Assembly (NCBI GenBank): GCA_015655585.1
Contig: JAATEV010000032.1
Coordinates: forward strand, 1 to 64,000
Length of the DNA stretch: 64,000 nt
Direction of reading: 5' to 3'
From: Terriglobales bacterium
GTDB taxonomy: Bacteria; Acidobacteriota; Terriglobia; Terriglobales; Acidobacteriaceae
Shown: one piece after another, positions 27,364 to 37,090 of the stretch
Layout of the letters: each line of letters begins with the position of its first letter
Position numbering within the stretch: the stretch's first letter is position 1
Translations under genes and position numbers: made by a program
The notes under the pieces: model-generated
What the model was told of the DNA's origin: nothing
The model's database searches: none
The model's input: the letters and a program-made list of their open reading frames with translations, nothing else

Positions 27364-27993
27364 TCAGTCTTCCACAAAGCGTCTCACTTCCCGGAGGAAG
27401 CGTCCGGCGTTGGCCTGGACCTTCTCCGGCGTGTCGCCGGGACTGTATAAAGCTGAGCCGATCCCCAAAGCCTTTACGCCGACGGAGAACCAGCTTACAA
27501 CGTCCGCAGGCTCAATCGCTCCTACGGCGACAACGCTGGTCTCCGGAGGAAGGACGGCACGCAGAGCCTTGTACATCATCAGGCCATGCACGCCTGCGGG
27601 GAAAAACTTAATGGCATCCGCACCAGCCTCGATCAACGCGAAGGCCTCCGTGGCTGTGCTGAAACCGGGGATTGTCCACACCCCTGCAGAGCGAGCCGCG
27701 TACACGATGCGAAGATCAGCGTGCGGAGTAAGGATGACGCGCCCGCCCGCCGCCGCAACCGGTTCAACCTGCGTCGGTGAGGTAAGCGTGCCCGCACCGA
27801 TAAGCATACGATCTCCGAACTGACGCGTAAGAATGGCGATGCTTTCAAGAGCGGAAGGAGAGTTGAGCGGCACCTCTACGATGGCGATGCCAGCTTGATG
27901 AAGCGCCGCGCAGATGTCTAAGACCTCGTCTGGCCGGACACCTCGAAGAATCGCGATGACAGGACAGCGAAGCATCCAGGCGTTCAGATCCAA
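27364..27993 (-). CDS. dgoA: 2-dehydro-3-deoxy-6-phosphogalactonate aldolase
   Basis: 209-aa class I aldolase of the KDPG/KDPGal family, which splits 2-dehydro-3-deoxy-6-phosphogalactonate into pyruvate and glyceraldehyde-3-phosphate. Motifs: CPVIAILRGVRPDE, IVEVPLNSP (Glu), LIGAGTLTS, TPGF-type WTIPGFSTATEA and the Schiff-base Lys in ADAIKFFPAG. The VPLNSP loop and length match DgoA rather than Eda. It overlaps dgoK by ten bases and therefore is coupled to it. Confidence 0.93.
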   Translation of the reverse strand: MDLNAWMLRCPVIAILRGVRPDEVLDICAALHQAGIAIVEVPLNSPSALESIAILTRQFGDRMLIGAGTLTSPTQVEPVAAAGGRVILTPHADLRIVYAARSAGVWTIPGFSTATEAFALIEAGADAIKFFPAGVHGLMMYKALRAVLPPETSVVAVGAIEPADVVSWFSVGVKALGIGSALYSPGDTPEKVQANAGRFLREVRRFVED

Positions 27994-28865
27994 TGCATTC
28001 TCTTTCCGATGGCGGCAAGTCCTCGGGCCGCAGCATCTTCATCTTCAATAGTGGTGGTACCACCGCACAGCTCAATTGCCTGTGAGTAAAGAAAACACAG
28101 ATGCGCCGCACCTACAAGGTGCACGTGCGCTCCCGGGGTGATGGCTGAGCGAACATCGTGCCCAATCAACAACCCGGAGAGATAAGAGGACGATTCCGCT
28201 TCGGTAAGCTGCCCCGTGAGAGCCAGGGTTCGAACGCCGAAAAGATGATGCAGCAGACCTCCGGCATCCGCAGAACGCCTGACACCACGAGCAAAAGCCT
28301 GGAGATCAATCTCTTCGCCCGGACTCATCATGCTTCGAAGAATCGTGTGCTGGCGCATAGCCGAGTAGAAATCCCCGGTCATGGCAGTGGTAAAGCTCGC
28401 AATCCTCCGATCCTGAAGATGAATCCACTTGGAATGGGTTCCGGGGAAACACATCAGGCTGATACCGGAGTGCAACTCAAGCACCCCTATTGTCTCGGTC
28501 TCTTCTCCACGCATCACCTCAGGAGTTCCATTGGCGTCAGGCCCGCTGACACCGGGGATCAGCCTGACCTCAGCATGGTCGAACTTCACAGGGACGATGT
28601 GCTCGACGAGATCGTCCAGCGAAACGGGACAGGGAACGTAAGGAGTCTCTACCCAGCCCTGACGACTTCCGATCATTCCGCAAAGCAGGATGCGAGAGTC
28701 GCCATCGCGCAGCCAGGAGCCGACCTCGGCACACAGTAGACCGGCGAAGTCTCTCTGGTTCGTAGAGAGGATGCCTTTCGGCGAAAAGCGGCGGTCGAGA
28801 ATGGCTCCGTGGGGACCAAGGCGAAAGGCGCGAAAGTTTGTTGTTCCCCAGTCGACCGCAATCAA
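27984..28865 (-). CDS. dgoK: 2-dehydro-3-deoxygalactonokinase
   Basis: 293-aa sugar kinase, phosphorylating 2-dehydro-3-deoxygalactonate at C6. N-terminal phosphate-binding motif IAVDWGTTNFRAF, then LCGMIGSRQGW, PGVSG, and MCFPGTHSKW are diagnostic of DgoK. The likely start is TTG at 28865, with GAGG eight bases upstream. It is the first gene of the minus-strand dgoK-dgoA-dehydratase unit. The promoter region shared with the divergent MFS gene holds the putative IclR operator at 29032-29047. Confidence 0.93.
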   Translation of the reverse strand: MIAVDWGTTNFRAFRLGPHGAILDRRFSPKGILSTNQRDFAGLLCAEVGSWLRDGDSRILLCGMIGSRQGWVETPYVPCPVSLDDLVEHIVPVKFDHAEVRLIPGVSGPDANGTPEVMRGEETETIGVLELHSGISLMCFPGTHSKWIHLQDRRIASFTTAMTGDFYSAMRQHTILRSMMSPGEEIDLQAFARGVRRSADAGGLLHHLFGVRTLALTGQLTEAESSSYLSGLLIGHDVRSAITPGAHVHLVGAAHLCFLYSQAIELCGGTTTIEDEDAAARGLAAIGKRMHWI

Positions 28866-29205
28866 AGAAATACCCTCGGCTCACAGGTGTTGCCACGAGA
28901 CCACCTTCCACCAGCAGCGTTTTGGCGCAGCGACTGTATTCCCACTGTGTAATAGCCACGATGTCGCAAGGCAGAGTCTCCAGCAAAGCAAACCACATAT
29001 ATCATCCGTTGCACGCAACATCAAACAAAAAATGAAATTTGTTTCATAAATTATCAAGCAAGACCTGCCAGCTTGACGCTTCCAATTTGCCGGTGCTAGG
29101 GTTTGGGCTGTTTGTCCGCACTCTTCCGCATCTCCTGCAACCACGGGATACTGTTTTCCCGTGGTCTTGTGCAACCCACGATGCAGCGCTTTATTCGGTG
29201 GTGGA
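28866..29205. other. Divergent promoter region between dgoK and the MFS transporter
   Basis: 340 bp without a credible gene. It contains the AT-rich block around 29020-29055 with the palindrome ATGAAA-TTTG-TTTCAT, placed almost equally far from the two starts (about 165 bases from each). Confidence 0.5.
29032..29047. promoter_or_regulatory. Putative IclR/KdgR-type operator A
   Basis: ATGAAATTTGTTTCAT, with perfect 6-bp arms, flanked by A-rich DNA and followed by AAA. It resembles the KdgR/IclR-type box (TGAAA...TTTCA). A near copy (14 of 16 bases) is at 30543-30558, and an IclR gene closes the cluster at 38158-39033. Confidence 0.65.
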
Positions 29206-30546
29206 ATGATCAGGCAGAGAATCTTCACAGGGAATATGCGGTACGCGCTTGTGTCCTGGCTTTTTGTGTTGAGCGCTATCGCGTATCTGGACCGCACAAA
29301 CATCTCGATCGCGGGAATCCAGATATCGCGCGAATATGGACTGGATAATACCCATCTTGGGTGGCTCATCAGCATGTTTCTGTTGGGCTATGCCCTCTTT
29401 CAGATTCCTGCAGGCCTGCTTGTTCAACGATATGGATCGCGCATCAGTCTCCTGGCAGGAGTGCTGTGGTGGGGCCTCTGCACGGCGCTTACGACAGCGG
29501 TTCCATCCGGCATTCGTGGACGCCTGCTGATACTCCTGGCAGTACGATTCGCTTTGGGAGCCGGCGAGTCGGTGATGTATCCGGCTGCCGCGCAGTTTGT
29601 CGGACGATGGTTTCGACGCAGCGAGTTTGGCCGCGCCAACGGCATTATCTTCGGCGGGGTCGGAGCAGGGTCAGGTCTTACACCTCCACTGATTACCTTC
29701 ATCGTGCTGCATCTGGGATGGCGGGCATCCTTCTGGGTCAGCGCACTGATTGGCATCGTTGCTGGAGTTGTATGGTATCTGGTGGCTCGCGATACGCCGG
29801 AAGAACACGCCTATGTCTCTCCGGCAGAGCTTGCACTGATTGCAAGTGACCGCAATACCGTTGACGACGCTCCTCAGATTGCCTCCTCACAGCCCGACCG
29901 CTCGTGGATCACGTTGCTGCTCAGTAGAAATGTGATTCTGCTTACGTTGAGCTACTTCGCCTTTGGGTACGCGGCATGGATCTTTTTCGGATGGTTTTAT
30001 CTCTATCTGGCACAGGTTCGAGGCTTCGACCTGAAAGCCAGTGCCGCACTGTCATCCCTTCCATTTCTTGCAATGACAGTGGGATGCCTGTTTGGAGGAA
30101 GGGTCAGCGATCGACTCTCGGAGCGCTGGGGGTCGCACCGGGGCCGACGCGGTCTGGGCGCCGTCTGCCTGACGCTGACAGCGGTCCTGCTGGTGGCAGG
30201 AGCAAGACTGCATAGCAACACAGCCGCAAGCCTGACCCTCGCTCTTGGCGCAGGCATTCTCTACTTCTGCCAGAGCAGCTACTGGGCCATGGCAGGTGAG
30301 ATTGCAGGTAAGCATACGAGCGTGATCTCGGGGGCAATGAATATCGGCGCACAGCTTGGCGGCGCCGCTACCGGCACCTGCACGCCTTTGATCGCCGAGC
30401 ACTTTGGCTGGGAGGCATCCTTTGCCGCCGCTGCAATCATGGCAATCGCCGGAGCGATAGCGTGGTTCAGCATAGCTCCACACGCAACAATTGAAGCGAT
30501 TTCATCCTCGGCTGAGGTGAAAAAGCTTCCCCTTGCCAATAAATGA
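29206..30546 (+). CDS. MFS transporter, anion:cation symporter (ACS/hexuronate-glucarate) type
   Basis: 446-aa inner-membrane permease with 12 predicted helices. The first pair shows SAIAYLDRTNISIAG, and the loop GLLVQRYGSRISLLAGVLWWG and GAGESVMYPAA...GRWFRRSEFGRANGI are signatures of the ACS family that imports galactonate, glucarate and hexuronates by proton symport. The ATG at 29206 follows GGTGG; an in-frame ATG at 29236 with AGGGA is an alternative. It is divergent from dgoK and fits as the sugar-acid importer. Its stop codon lies within putative operator B. Confidence 0.92.
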   Translation: MIRQRIFTGNMRYALVSWLFVLSAIAYLDRTNISIAGIQISREYGLDNTHLGWLISMFLLGYALFQIPAGLLVQRYGSRISLLAGVLWWGLCTALTTAVPSGIRGRLLILLAVRFALGAGESVMYPAAAQFVGRWFRRSEFGRANGIIFGGVGAGSGLTPPLITFIVLHLGWRASFWVSALIGIVAGVVWYLVARDTPEEHAYVSPAELALIASDRNTVDDAPQIASSQPDRSWITLLLSRNVILLTLSYFAFGYAAWIFFGWFYLYLAQVRGFDLKASAALSSLPFLAMTVGCLFGGRVSDRLSERWGSHRGRRGLGAVCLTLTAVLLVAGARLHSNTAASLTLALGAGILYFCQSSYWAMAGEIAGKHTSVISGAMNIGAQLGGAATGTCTPLIAEHFGWEASFAAAAIMAIAGAIAWFSIAPHATIEAISSSAEVKKLPLANK

Positions 30547-30558
30547 AATTTATTCCAT
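30543..30558. promoter_or_regulatory. Putative IclR/KdgR-type operator B
   Basis: ATGAAATTTATTCCAT, 14 of 16 bases identical to site A and also followed by AAA. It overlaps the stop codon of the MFS gene and is about 180 bases upstream of the receptor/arabinosidase operon, suggesting that the same regulator controls both. Confidence 0.62.
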
Positions 30559-30736
30559 AAAATGATTGCCTGTTCCGTAAAGCATGTGCTATAGGTTTTG
30601 AGCGCAATAGACTGCGTCTGCCTTTGCGGCAAACGCAAAGACTCGAGCTCCGAGGAAATGACTGCTGCAACGTCGTAAGACTTCACTCGGGCCCATAGGC
30701 GCAAAAAGCATAGAGAGCAATCTGGAGAGGTGAGAG

Positions 30737-33700
30737 ATGCGGCATTTCGGGCAGTGGATGCAAAGCGCAGACAGGAATGGACGTACTTCCGCAGAGGCTT
30801 TTCTTCGACATGGATGCATGGCGCTACTTCTGGCTGTACTGGCGCTTGCCGGAGCGTGTGGACTCCACGCACAATCCACCACCGGAACGATCCTGGGCCG
30901 CGTCTCTGACGCCACCGGGGCCGTGATCCCAAACGTAAACGTGGTCGTCACGAATACGCTGACCGGCGAGTCGCATACGATGAAGACGAACGATGAAGGA
31001 GAGTACGTCGTTCCGAATCTTCCACTAGGCGCCTACAACGTGGAGACGCAGGCTCCGGGCTTCAAGCACATGTTGCGCAGCGGCCTCAGCCTTACGGCGA
31101 ATCAACAGGCTCGCGTCGACCTTGAACTTGAGCTGGGCACATCGAGCGAGTCAGTCGAAGTACACTCCGACGCGGCCCAGGTGAACACATATACGCCGGA
31201 GATTGGCAACCTTGTCGATTCGAAGCTGGTCGAGAATCTACCCCTGAACGGGCGCAATGCTTACTCTTTGCTTGTCACGCTCCCCGGGGCCTCCGCGGTC
31301 AATGCACAGGTATTTGCAACGCGCGATAACAACAGCTTTCGCTTGAATGGAGGGCGCGCAACGGAGAACTCCTGCTTTATCGATGGCGGCTTCGATAACG
31401 ATATCTGGCGCAATCAGTGCAGCACGCCACCGAACCCCGACGCAATTCAGGAAATACGCGTGATGACCTCGAACTCCGACGTTGAATTCGGACGTATGCC
31501 CGGAGCCTTCGTAGACATGATCACCAAGTCCGGATCGAACAAGATTCACGGAAGCATATACGAGTTTCTGCGTAACGATGTGCTGGACGCAGCGAACTAC
31601 TTCCAGAAGACCGTGAATCCTCTGAAACAGAATCAATTCGGCGGAACCATCGGAGGGCCGGTCCTCAAGAACAGATTTTTCCTCTTCGGATCGGTCGAAG
31701 AACTTCGCCTGAGAACATCGGTCTTTGAAAATGCGATCGCCGTTCCAACAGCGGACGAACGCAAAGGCAATTTTTCGGCTTCGGCAATCAAGCCGAAGGA
31801 CCCGACCACAGGGCAGCGTTACCTGAATGATCAGATTCCCACGGAAAGCCTCGATAAAGTCGCGCTCAACATCATCAACCAGAGCATTCCTCTGCCAAAC
31901 CAGCCGAATGGTACATACAGCATTGCCGTCGGCGCTCCGGTCAATCAATTCCAATATCTGATCAAGGGCGACTACGACATCAGCACAAGGCAGAAGATCG
32001 GCGTGAGCTGGTTTCAACTGAATGACCATCAGCACAATCCGTTCGCCTCACCGAACCAGATTCCAGGGTTTGCGGAGAGGAATGACGGAGCTTTTCAGAA
32101 GAACCTGGTCGTCAACCACACGTGGACTCCGCGCGACAACATTGTGAACGTGGCACGATTCAACTTCATGCGCCGTGAGACCCCGTGGACGATTACATCG
32201 ACCAAAACACTGGGCGACTACGGAAGCAACTTTACGCAGGGTATGAATCCTCCGACGCCGCCACGCCTTACCATCACGGGAAGATTCACTGCTGGCTCCT
32301 ATGCCGCGGACGGACTGGATCACTCTATCGGCGGCTCCGATACGTTGACACTGATTCGAGGCAAGCACAACATCAAGGTCGGCACCTTCCTCATGTGGGG
32401 CTATTACAGCGAGGTGGGCGCGAGCGCAGGCGGTGGAACGATTACGAATAACGGCGACCTGACTGGAAATGCACTGGCGGATTTCATGCTGGGGTACTCG
32501 ACCATCTTCACCGAAGATAGCGGAGACCACCCGGATGAGAGCGCAAAATACTGGCACAGCTTCGCCCAGGACACCTGGCAGATAACGCCGAAGTTGACGC
32601 TGACTCTTGGCGCTCGCTACGAGTTGACTACCCCACTAGTGTGGACGAAGAACTACATCGCATCGTTCCAGCAGAATGTGCAGTCAACCGTCTACCCGAA
32701 TGCACCCGCTGGGCTTCTGTTTTATGGCGACCCCGGAGTAAGCCGCGCTGGCAGAAAAACCGACTACAACAACATTGGGCCACGAGTTGGTTTTGCCTAC
32801 GATCTCTATGGCAACGGAAAAACATCCTTCCGCGGAGGCTATGGCATCTACTATCTGGCCGCTTATGGAGACGGCATCCGCGCGCCCCAGCCCTTCGTGT
32901 TAACGGTCACAATCCACTCAAACCCGAGCCTGACGAACCCATGGACGACCTACGCAGGCGGAAATCCATTCCCATTCACACCGCCTACTGGCAAGGATGC
33001 AAAGTTCCAGCTCCCGCTTGGCATCATTCACTTCGATCCTCAAGCAGCGACGCCCTACGTGCAACAGATCAACCTCTCCGTTCAGCAACAACTGACAAAC
33101 GCGATGAACCTGGAAATCGCATACGTGGGCACGCTTTCGCGCAAGCAAACGGTGAACATCGACGAGAATGCACCGGTCTACATTCCGGGCAATTCGACGC
33201 AGGCCAACATTGATGCACGCAGGCCATACCTTCCAGGTGTTGTGCAGCAGGTCACAGATTACAAAACAGCAGCGAATGCAAGCTATAACGCACTGCAGGT
33301 AGTTGTGAATCAGCGCTTCTCCCATGGTCTTAGCTTCAATGCGAACTACACCTGGGCGAAGAGTCTCGATATTATCTCGAACGATCAATATAACTCGGGG
33401 ATCAGTGTTGTCGATTCACGAAATATCGCGCTGGACCTGGGACCAACGACAGGAGTGCCCACACAGATCTTCGCGTTCTCCGGAAGCTATGAGACTCCGA
33501 AGGTAAGGAGCCTTGGGTTTGTAGGTCGCTATATTCTGAGCGACTGGCAGGCAAACGCCATCGTGACTCGCAATAACGGCATTCCGTTCAACATTACTTC
33601 CGGCACCGATTCGAATCTTGACGGCATCAACAATGACAGGCCGAATCTGATCGGAAATCCGCGCCTTCCGAGCGGGCGTTCCAAAGCCGACATGATTGCC

Positions 33701-33988
33701 GCGTATTTCAACAAGGCAGCATTTGCGACTGCCGCTCCAGGACAGGATGGAAATTTAGGCCGAAATGCACTGGTAGGTCCGAAGTTTATCAATACCGATC
33801 TATCGTTCTTCCGCTTGTTTCCAATACACGAGGGACATACACTCCAGTTCCGAGCGGAGATGTTCAACGCGTTCAACCATACAAACTTCGGCAATCCTGA
33901 TGCAGGACTGACGGACACCAACGTAGGCAAGATCACGGCATCGTCCCCTGCCAGAATTATGCAGTTTGGACTGCGCTATGCGTTCTAG
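30737..33988 (+). CDS. TonB-dependent receptor, Oar-like, first gene of the arabinan-type operon
   Basis: 1083-aa outer-membrane receptor. GGAGAGG precedes the ATG by six bases. The signal peptide (ALLLAVLALAGACGLHAQ) follows an unusually long N-terminal region. The Ig-like module starts TTGTILGRVSDATGAVIPN; plug motifs are VENLPLNGRNAYSLLVTLPG and ENSCFIDGGFDND; the barrel ends QFGLRYAF. It is followed after 31 bases by GH43, GH51 and a further GH gene, so it probably imports arabinan- or arabinogalactan-derived oligosaccharides. Putative IclR operator B is upstream. Confidence 0.92.
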   Translation: MRHFGQWMQSADRNGRTSAEAFLRHGCMALLLAVLALAGACGLHAQSTTGTILGRVSDATGAVIPNVNVVVTNTLTGESHTMKTNDEGEYVVPNLPLGAYNVETQAPGFKHMLRSGLSLTANQQARVDLELELGTSSESVEVHSDAAQVNTYTPEIGNLVDSKLVENLPLNGRNAYSLLVTLPGASAVNAQVFATRDNNSFRLNGGRATENSCFIDGGFDNDIWRNQCSTPPNPDAIQEIRVMTSNSDVEFGRMPGAFVDMITKSGSNKIHGSIYEFLRNDVLDAANYFQKTVNPLKQNQFGGTIGGPVLKNRFFLFGSVEELRLRTSVFENAIAVPTADERKGNFSASAIKPKDPTTGQRYLNDQIPTESLDKVALNIINQSIPLPNQPNGTYSIAVGAPVNQFQYLIKGDYDISTRQKIGVSWFQLNDHQHNPFASPNQIPGFAERNDGAFQKNLVVNHTWTPRDNIVNVARFNFMRRETPWTITSTKTLGDYGSNFTQGMNPPTPPRLTITGRFTAGSYAADGLDHSIGGSDTLTLIRGKHNIKVGTFLMWGYYSEVGASAGGGTITNNGDLTGNALADFMLGYSTIFTEDSGDHPDESAKYWHSFAQDTWQITPKLTLTLGARYELTTPLVWTKNYIASFQQNVQSTVYPNAPAGLLFYGDPGVSRAGRKTDYNNIGPRVGFAYDLYGNGKTSFRGGYGIYYLAAYGDGIRAPQPFVLTVTIHSNPSLTNPWTTYAGGNPFPFTPPTGKDAKFQLPLGIIHFDPQAATPYVQQINLSVQQQLTNAMNLEIAYVGTLSRKQTVNIDENAPVYIPGNSTQANIDARRPYLPGVVQQVTDYKTAANASYNALQVVVNQRFSHGLSFNANYTWAKSLDIISNDQYNSGISVVDSRNIALDLGPTTGVPTQIFAFSGSYETPKVRSLGFVGRYILSDWQANAIVTRNNGIPFNITSGTDSNLDGINNDRPNLIGNPRLPSGRSKADMIAAYFNKAAFATAAPGQDGNLGRNALVGPKFINTDLSFFRLFPIHEGHTLQFRAEMFNAFNHTNFGNPDAGLTDTNVGKITASSPARIMQFGLRYAF

Positions 33989-34019
33989 TCGATAAATGGT
34001 CCTGCTTACAGGAGACGGA

Positions 34020-35123
34020 GTGAAAGAAGCGAGTATGCAGAGACTTCGAGGATTGTTAGCCGATGCAGTCCTGATGGCTGCTTCTTACGCTTCATGCCAC
34101 GGCCAGATGAAGATACAGGAAGGACTTCATCTGGCAGATTTTCGTGCCCACGATCCGTGGATTCTCGCTGACCGCGCGACGCATCGCTACTATCTGTACA
34201 CAAGTTCGGGCGTCTCCCTTGGTGACGATCATCGGTCCGGTGTTGCGGTATATGAGAGCAGCGATCTGCAAACGTGGTCAGGCCCACGCGTGGTCTTTCA
34301 GGTTCCTTCAGGCTCATGGGGAGGTCCCTCAGCGGGTATATGGGCTCCTGAGGTTCATCTGTATCGCGGAAAGTATTATCTGTTTGCCACACTCAATAAT
34401 TACGAACGGAAGATAGAGCCAACTGCAACGCAAGGTCAGGACTCCGCGCATAAGAGTCATATTGAAGTCACCTACAACGGCGTGGGGCCGCACCTTCGTG
34501 GGACACAGGTGTTTATCAGCGACTCCCCGGAAGGACCGTTTCGAGTAATCGGACCGGACAGGGCAATTCCCCCCGCGGACTACATGTCGCTTGATGGAAC
34601 CTTGTACATCGAAGACGGCAAACCGTACATGGTCTATGCGCATGAGTGGACGCAGCTCGTGGACGGCGCGATGGAGGCAGTGGAGATAAGCCCGGATCTC
34701 TCCCAGTCCGCGGGAGAGCCATTTTATCTCTTCAAGGCGTCGGATGCGCCGTGGCTCGACGAGCGCACGACAACAGCGAACACGCCGCAGAACTACGTCA
34801 CCGATGGACCAGAACTGTTCCGCACCAGAAACGGAAGCTTGCTCATGATCTGGTCAAGCTACAGGAAAGGGCTTTATGTAGAAACTCTTGCCCACTCTGA
34901 AAGCGGAAAGCTCAAAGGGCCATGGCGACAGGACCATGTTCTGGCAGGTGACGACAGTGGCCACGGAATGCTCTTCCATACCTTCGATGGCAGGCTGATG
35001 CTCGTGCTACATCAACCGTTCGATGCACGCCTGGCTCGCGCAAAGCTCATTGAGATGGAAGATACCGGCAACACAATTCGTGTAAAGAAGAATCCGGCCG
35101 TATTCCCCAGCAAGGAGAGGTGA
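34020..35123 (+). CDS. Glycoside hydrolase family 43 (arabinosidase/xylosidase-like), exported
   Basis: About 367-aa five-bladed beta-propeller hydrolase. GTG at 34020 is preferred because AGGAG lies five bases upstream; an ATG at 34035 is the alternative. A weak signal peptide (LLADAVLMAASYASCHG) is present. The three catalytic acids of GH43 are visible: Asp in FRAHDPWIL (general base), Asp in YMSLDGTLYI (pKa modulator) and Glu in VTDGPELF (general acid). It should remove terminal arabinose or xylose. The stop overlaps the ribosome-site region of the GH51 gene. Confidence 0.88.
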   Translation: MKEASMQRLRGLLADAVLMAASYASCHGQMKIQEGLHLADFRAHDPWILADRATHRYYLYTSSGVSLGDDHRSGVAVYESSDLQTWSGPRVVFQVPSGSWGGPSAGIWAPEVHLYRGKYYLFATLNNYERKIEPTATQGQDSAHKSHIEVTYNGVGPHLRGTQVFISDSPEGPFRVIGPDRAIPPADYMSLDGTLYIEDGKPYMVYAHEWTQLVDGAMEAVEISPDLSQSAGEPFYLFKASDAPWLDERTTTANTPQNYVTDGPELFRTRNGSLLMIWSSYRKGLYVETLAHSESGKLKGPWRQDHVLAGDDSGHGMLFHTFDGRLMLVLHQPFDARLARAKLIEMEDTGNTIRVKKNPAVFPSKER

Positions 35124-35128
35124 GATAC

Positions 35129-37039
35129 ATGCGTTCCTCCTGTAGAGTTCTGCTTCTAACTGCACTGTTGAATTGCTCTGGTCTGGCGCAAACGACAGCG
35201 ACACCAATATTGACTCTCGACCTGACAAAGATACAGGGAAAGGTAAGTCCCATACTCTACGGATTGATGACCGAGGAGATTAACTACTCCTACGATGGAG
35301 GACTGTATGCTGAGCTCATCCGCAATCGGTCATTTCGAGACAACGGCCGTGGTCAGCCGTTTCACTGGTTTATCTATGAAACCGGGAATGCCGATGCCTC
35401 CATGGCAATGGACACTTCAACGGGGCCAAGTGCGGCGTTGCCAATCAGCGCTGCTGTGACTGTTCGCGCGGCAAATGAAAAAGAACAGGCGGGCATTACC
35501 AATGAAGGTTACTGGGGAATGCGAATCGATCCCAGAACCACGTACAACGGATTTATTTATTTGAAAGCCTCCAGCGCGAATATGGGGCCAGTTCAGGTGA
35601 GCCTGATCCATAACAGCAATGGAGAGGTACTCGCACACACAACGATTCCAGCAATCACATCCAACTGGAAGCAATATCCTTTCGCATTAACTTCAGGAGC
35701 CTCCTCTGCCTCCTCGGAGAATCGCCTGGTTTTTAGTGTGTCGCGGCCGGGCAGGATTTGGTTTGGCCTGTCCTCCCTCTTCCCTCCGACGTATCACAAC
35801 CGCAAGAATGGCAACCGTATTGACCTGATGCAGACGCTAGCCGATATGAAACCCGCGTTCCTGCGTTTTCCGGGAGGCGACTACCTGGAAGGCTCTTTAA
35901 TCGATAACCGCTTTCAATGGAAGAAGACGATCGGCCCTTTTGAGGACAGGCCGACCCACCGTAGTCCGTGGGGGTATGTATCGAGTGATGGCATGGGCCT
36001 GCTTGAATTTCTGGAGTGGTGCGAGGACTTGCACATGGAGCCGGTGCTAGGGCTTTATGCCGGATATTCAAAGCAGCAACGGGTGCAGACGGAAAAAGAG
36101 CTGGAACCATTTGTGGCTGAAGCGCTTGAGGAGATCGAGTACGTCATTGGCGACGTGCATACGACGTGGGGCGCGGCACGCGCGCGAGATGGACACCCCG
36201 AACCATTCGCTTTGCACTATGTCGAAGTGGGGAATGAGGACTATCACGATCTGAGCGGCTCCTACCAGATGCGCTTTCCGCCGTTCTTCCAGGCGATTCG
36301 GAAGAAATATCCGCAGCTCAAGATCATTGCAACGACACCAGTACATGGGGAGGCTGTTCCGGATGTAGTGGACGATCACTTCTACCGGACGGCCTCGCAG
36401 TTCTTCGATGACAACACACACTACGATCAGGCAGACCGCAAAGGCCCAAAGATCTTTGTCGGCGAATGGGCGACGATCGAAGGTGGACCAACTCCGAACT
36501 TCAATGCGGCTTTAGGCGATGCGGCCTGGATGACGGGAATGGAACGCAACTCTGACCTCGTCATCATGTCGTGCTATGCCCCGCTGTTTGTCAACATCAA
36601 CACAGGCGGAACGCAATGGCAACCGGACCTGATCGGCTATGACGCCATGACAAGTTATGGCTCTCCAAGCTATTACGCACAGGTTCTATTCAGCAATCAT
36701 CTGGGTGATGAGATTCCAGGCTCGCATCTGGAATCTGCACCGGTGCGATTCTTCTATTCCGTTACGCGCAATTCAAAGAGCGGGACGATGTACTTGAAGC
36801 TTGTCAACGCGAGCGATCAGCCTCGGCCGATTCAACTACAAATTCTTGGCGGCACTTCCATCTCACAAACGGGCAAGAGGTTCCTCCTTTCGGCACGAAG
36901 TCCGCTTGAAACCAATTCAATCGAAAAACCTCGTTCTATTGTTCCCGTTGAGGGAACAATCACCGATATAAGCAGACACTTCGCCCATACGGTTCCTCCG
37001 TACACCATTGAAGTGCTGGAGTTCGGCACTGGACGATAG
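35129..37039 (+). CDS. Alpha-L-arabinofuranosidase, glycoside hydrolase family 51, exported
   Basis: 636-aa retaining hydrolase acting on terminal alpha-L-arabinofuranosyl groups. ATG at 35129 is chosen because AAGGAGAGG ends eight bases before it. Signal peptide VLLLTALLNCSGLAQ, then an N-terminal region SPILYGLMTEEINYSYDGGLY typical of GH51, a carbohydrate-binding-like insert (about 75-200), the barrel with acid/base Glu in VEVGNEDYHD and the nucleophile Glu in IFVGEWATIEG, and a C-terminal beta-domain. It is co-transcribed with GH43 upstream (5-base gap) and a further GH downstream (51-base gap). Confidence 0.93.
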   Translation: MRSSCRVLLLTALLNCSGLAQTTATPILTLDLTKIQGKVSPILYGLMTEEINYSYDGGLYAELIRNRSFRDNGRGQPFHWFIYETGNADASMAMDTSTGPSAALPISAAVTVRAANEKEQAGITNEGYWGMRIDPRTTYNGFIYLKASSANMGPVQVSLIHNSNGEVLAHTTIPAITSNWKQYPFALTSGASSASSENRLVFSVSRPGRIWFGLSSLFPPTYHNRKNGNRIDLMQTLADMKPAFLRFPGGDYLEGSLIDNRFQWKKTIGPFEDRPTHRSPWGYVSSDGMGLLEFLEWCEDLHMEPVLGLYAGYSKQQRVQTEKELEPFVAEALEEIEYVIGDVHTTWGAARARDGHPEPFALHYVEVGNEDYHDLSGSYQMRFPPFFQAIRKKYPQLKIIATTPVHGEAVPDVVDDHFYRTASQFFDDNTHYDQADRKGPKIFVGEWATIEGGPTPNFNAALGDAAWMTGMERNSDLVIMSCYAPLFVNINTGGTQWQPDLIGYDAMTSYGSPSYYAQVLFSNHLGDEIPGSHLESAPVRFFYSVTRNSKSGTMYLKLVNASDQPRPIQLQILGGTSISQTGKRFLLSARSPLETNSIEKPRSIVPVEGTITDISRHFAHTVPPYTIEVLEFGTGR

Positions 37040-37090
37040 CTTCAACAGCACGTGCAGATTCTACATTCCACCGTTTTTCTTGAGGCCCAC

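Noticed and set aside
27364-27993. Eda-type KDPG aldolase
   Set aside because: Motifs and the overlapping DgoK gene favour the galactonate-pathway DgoA form.
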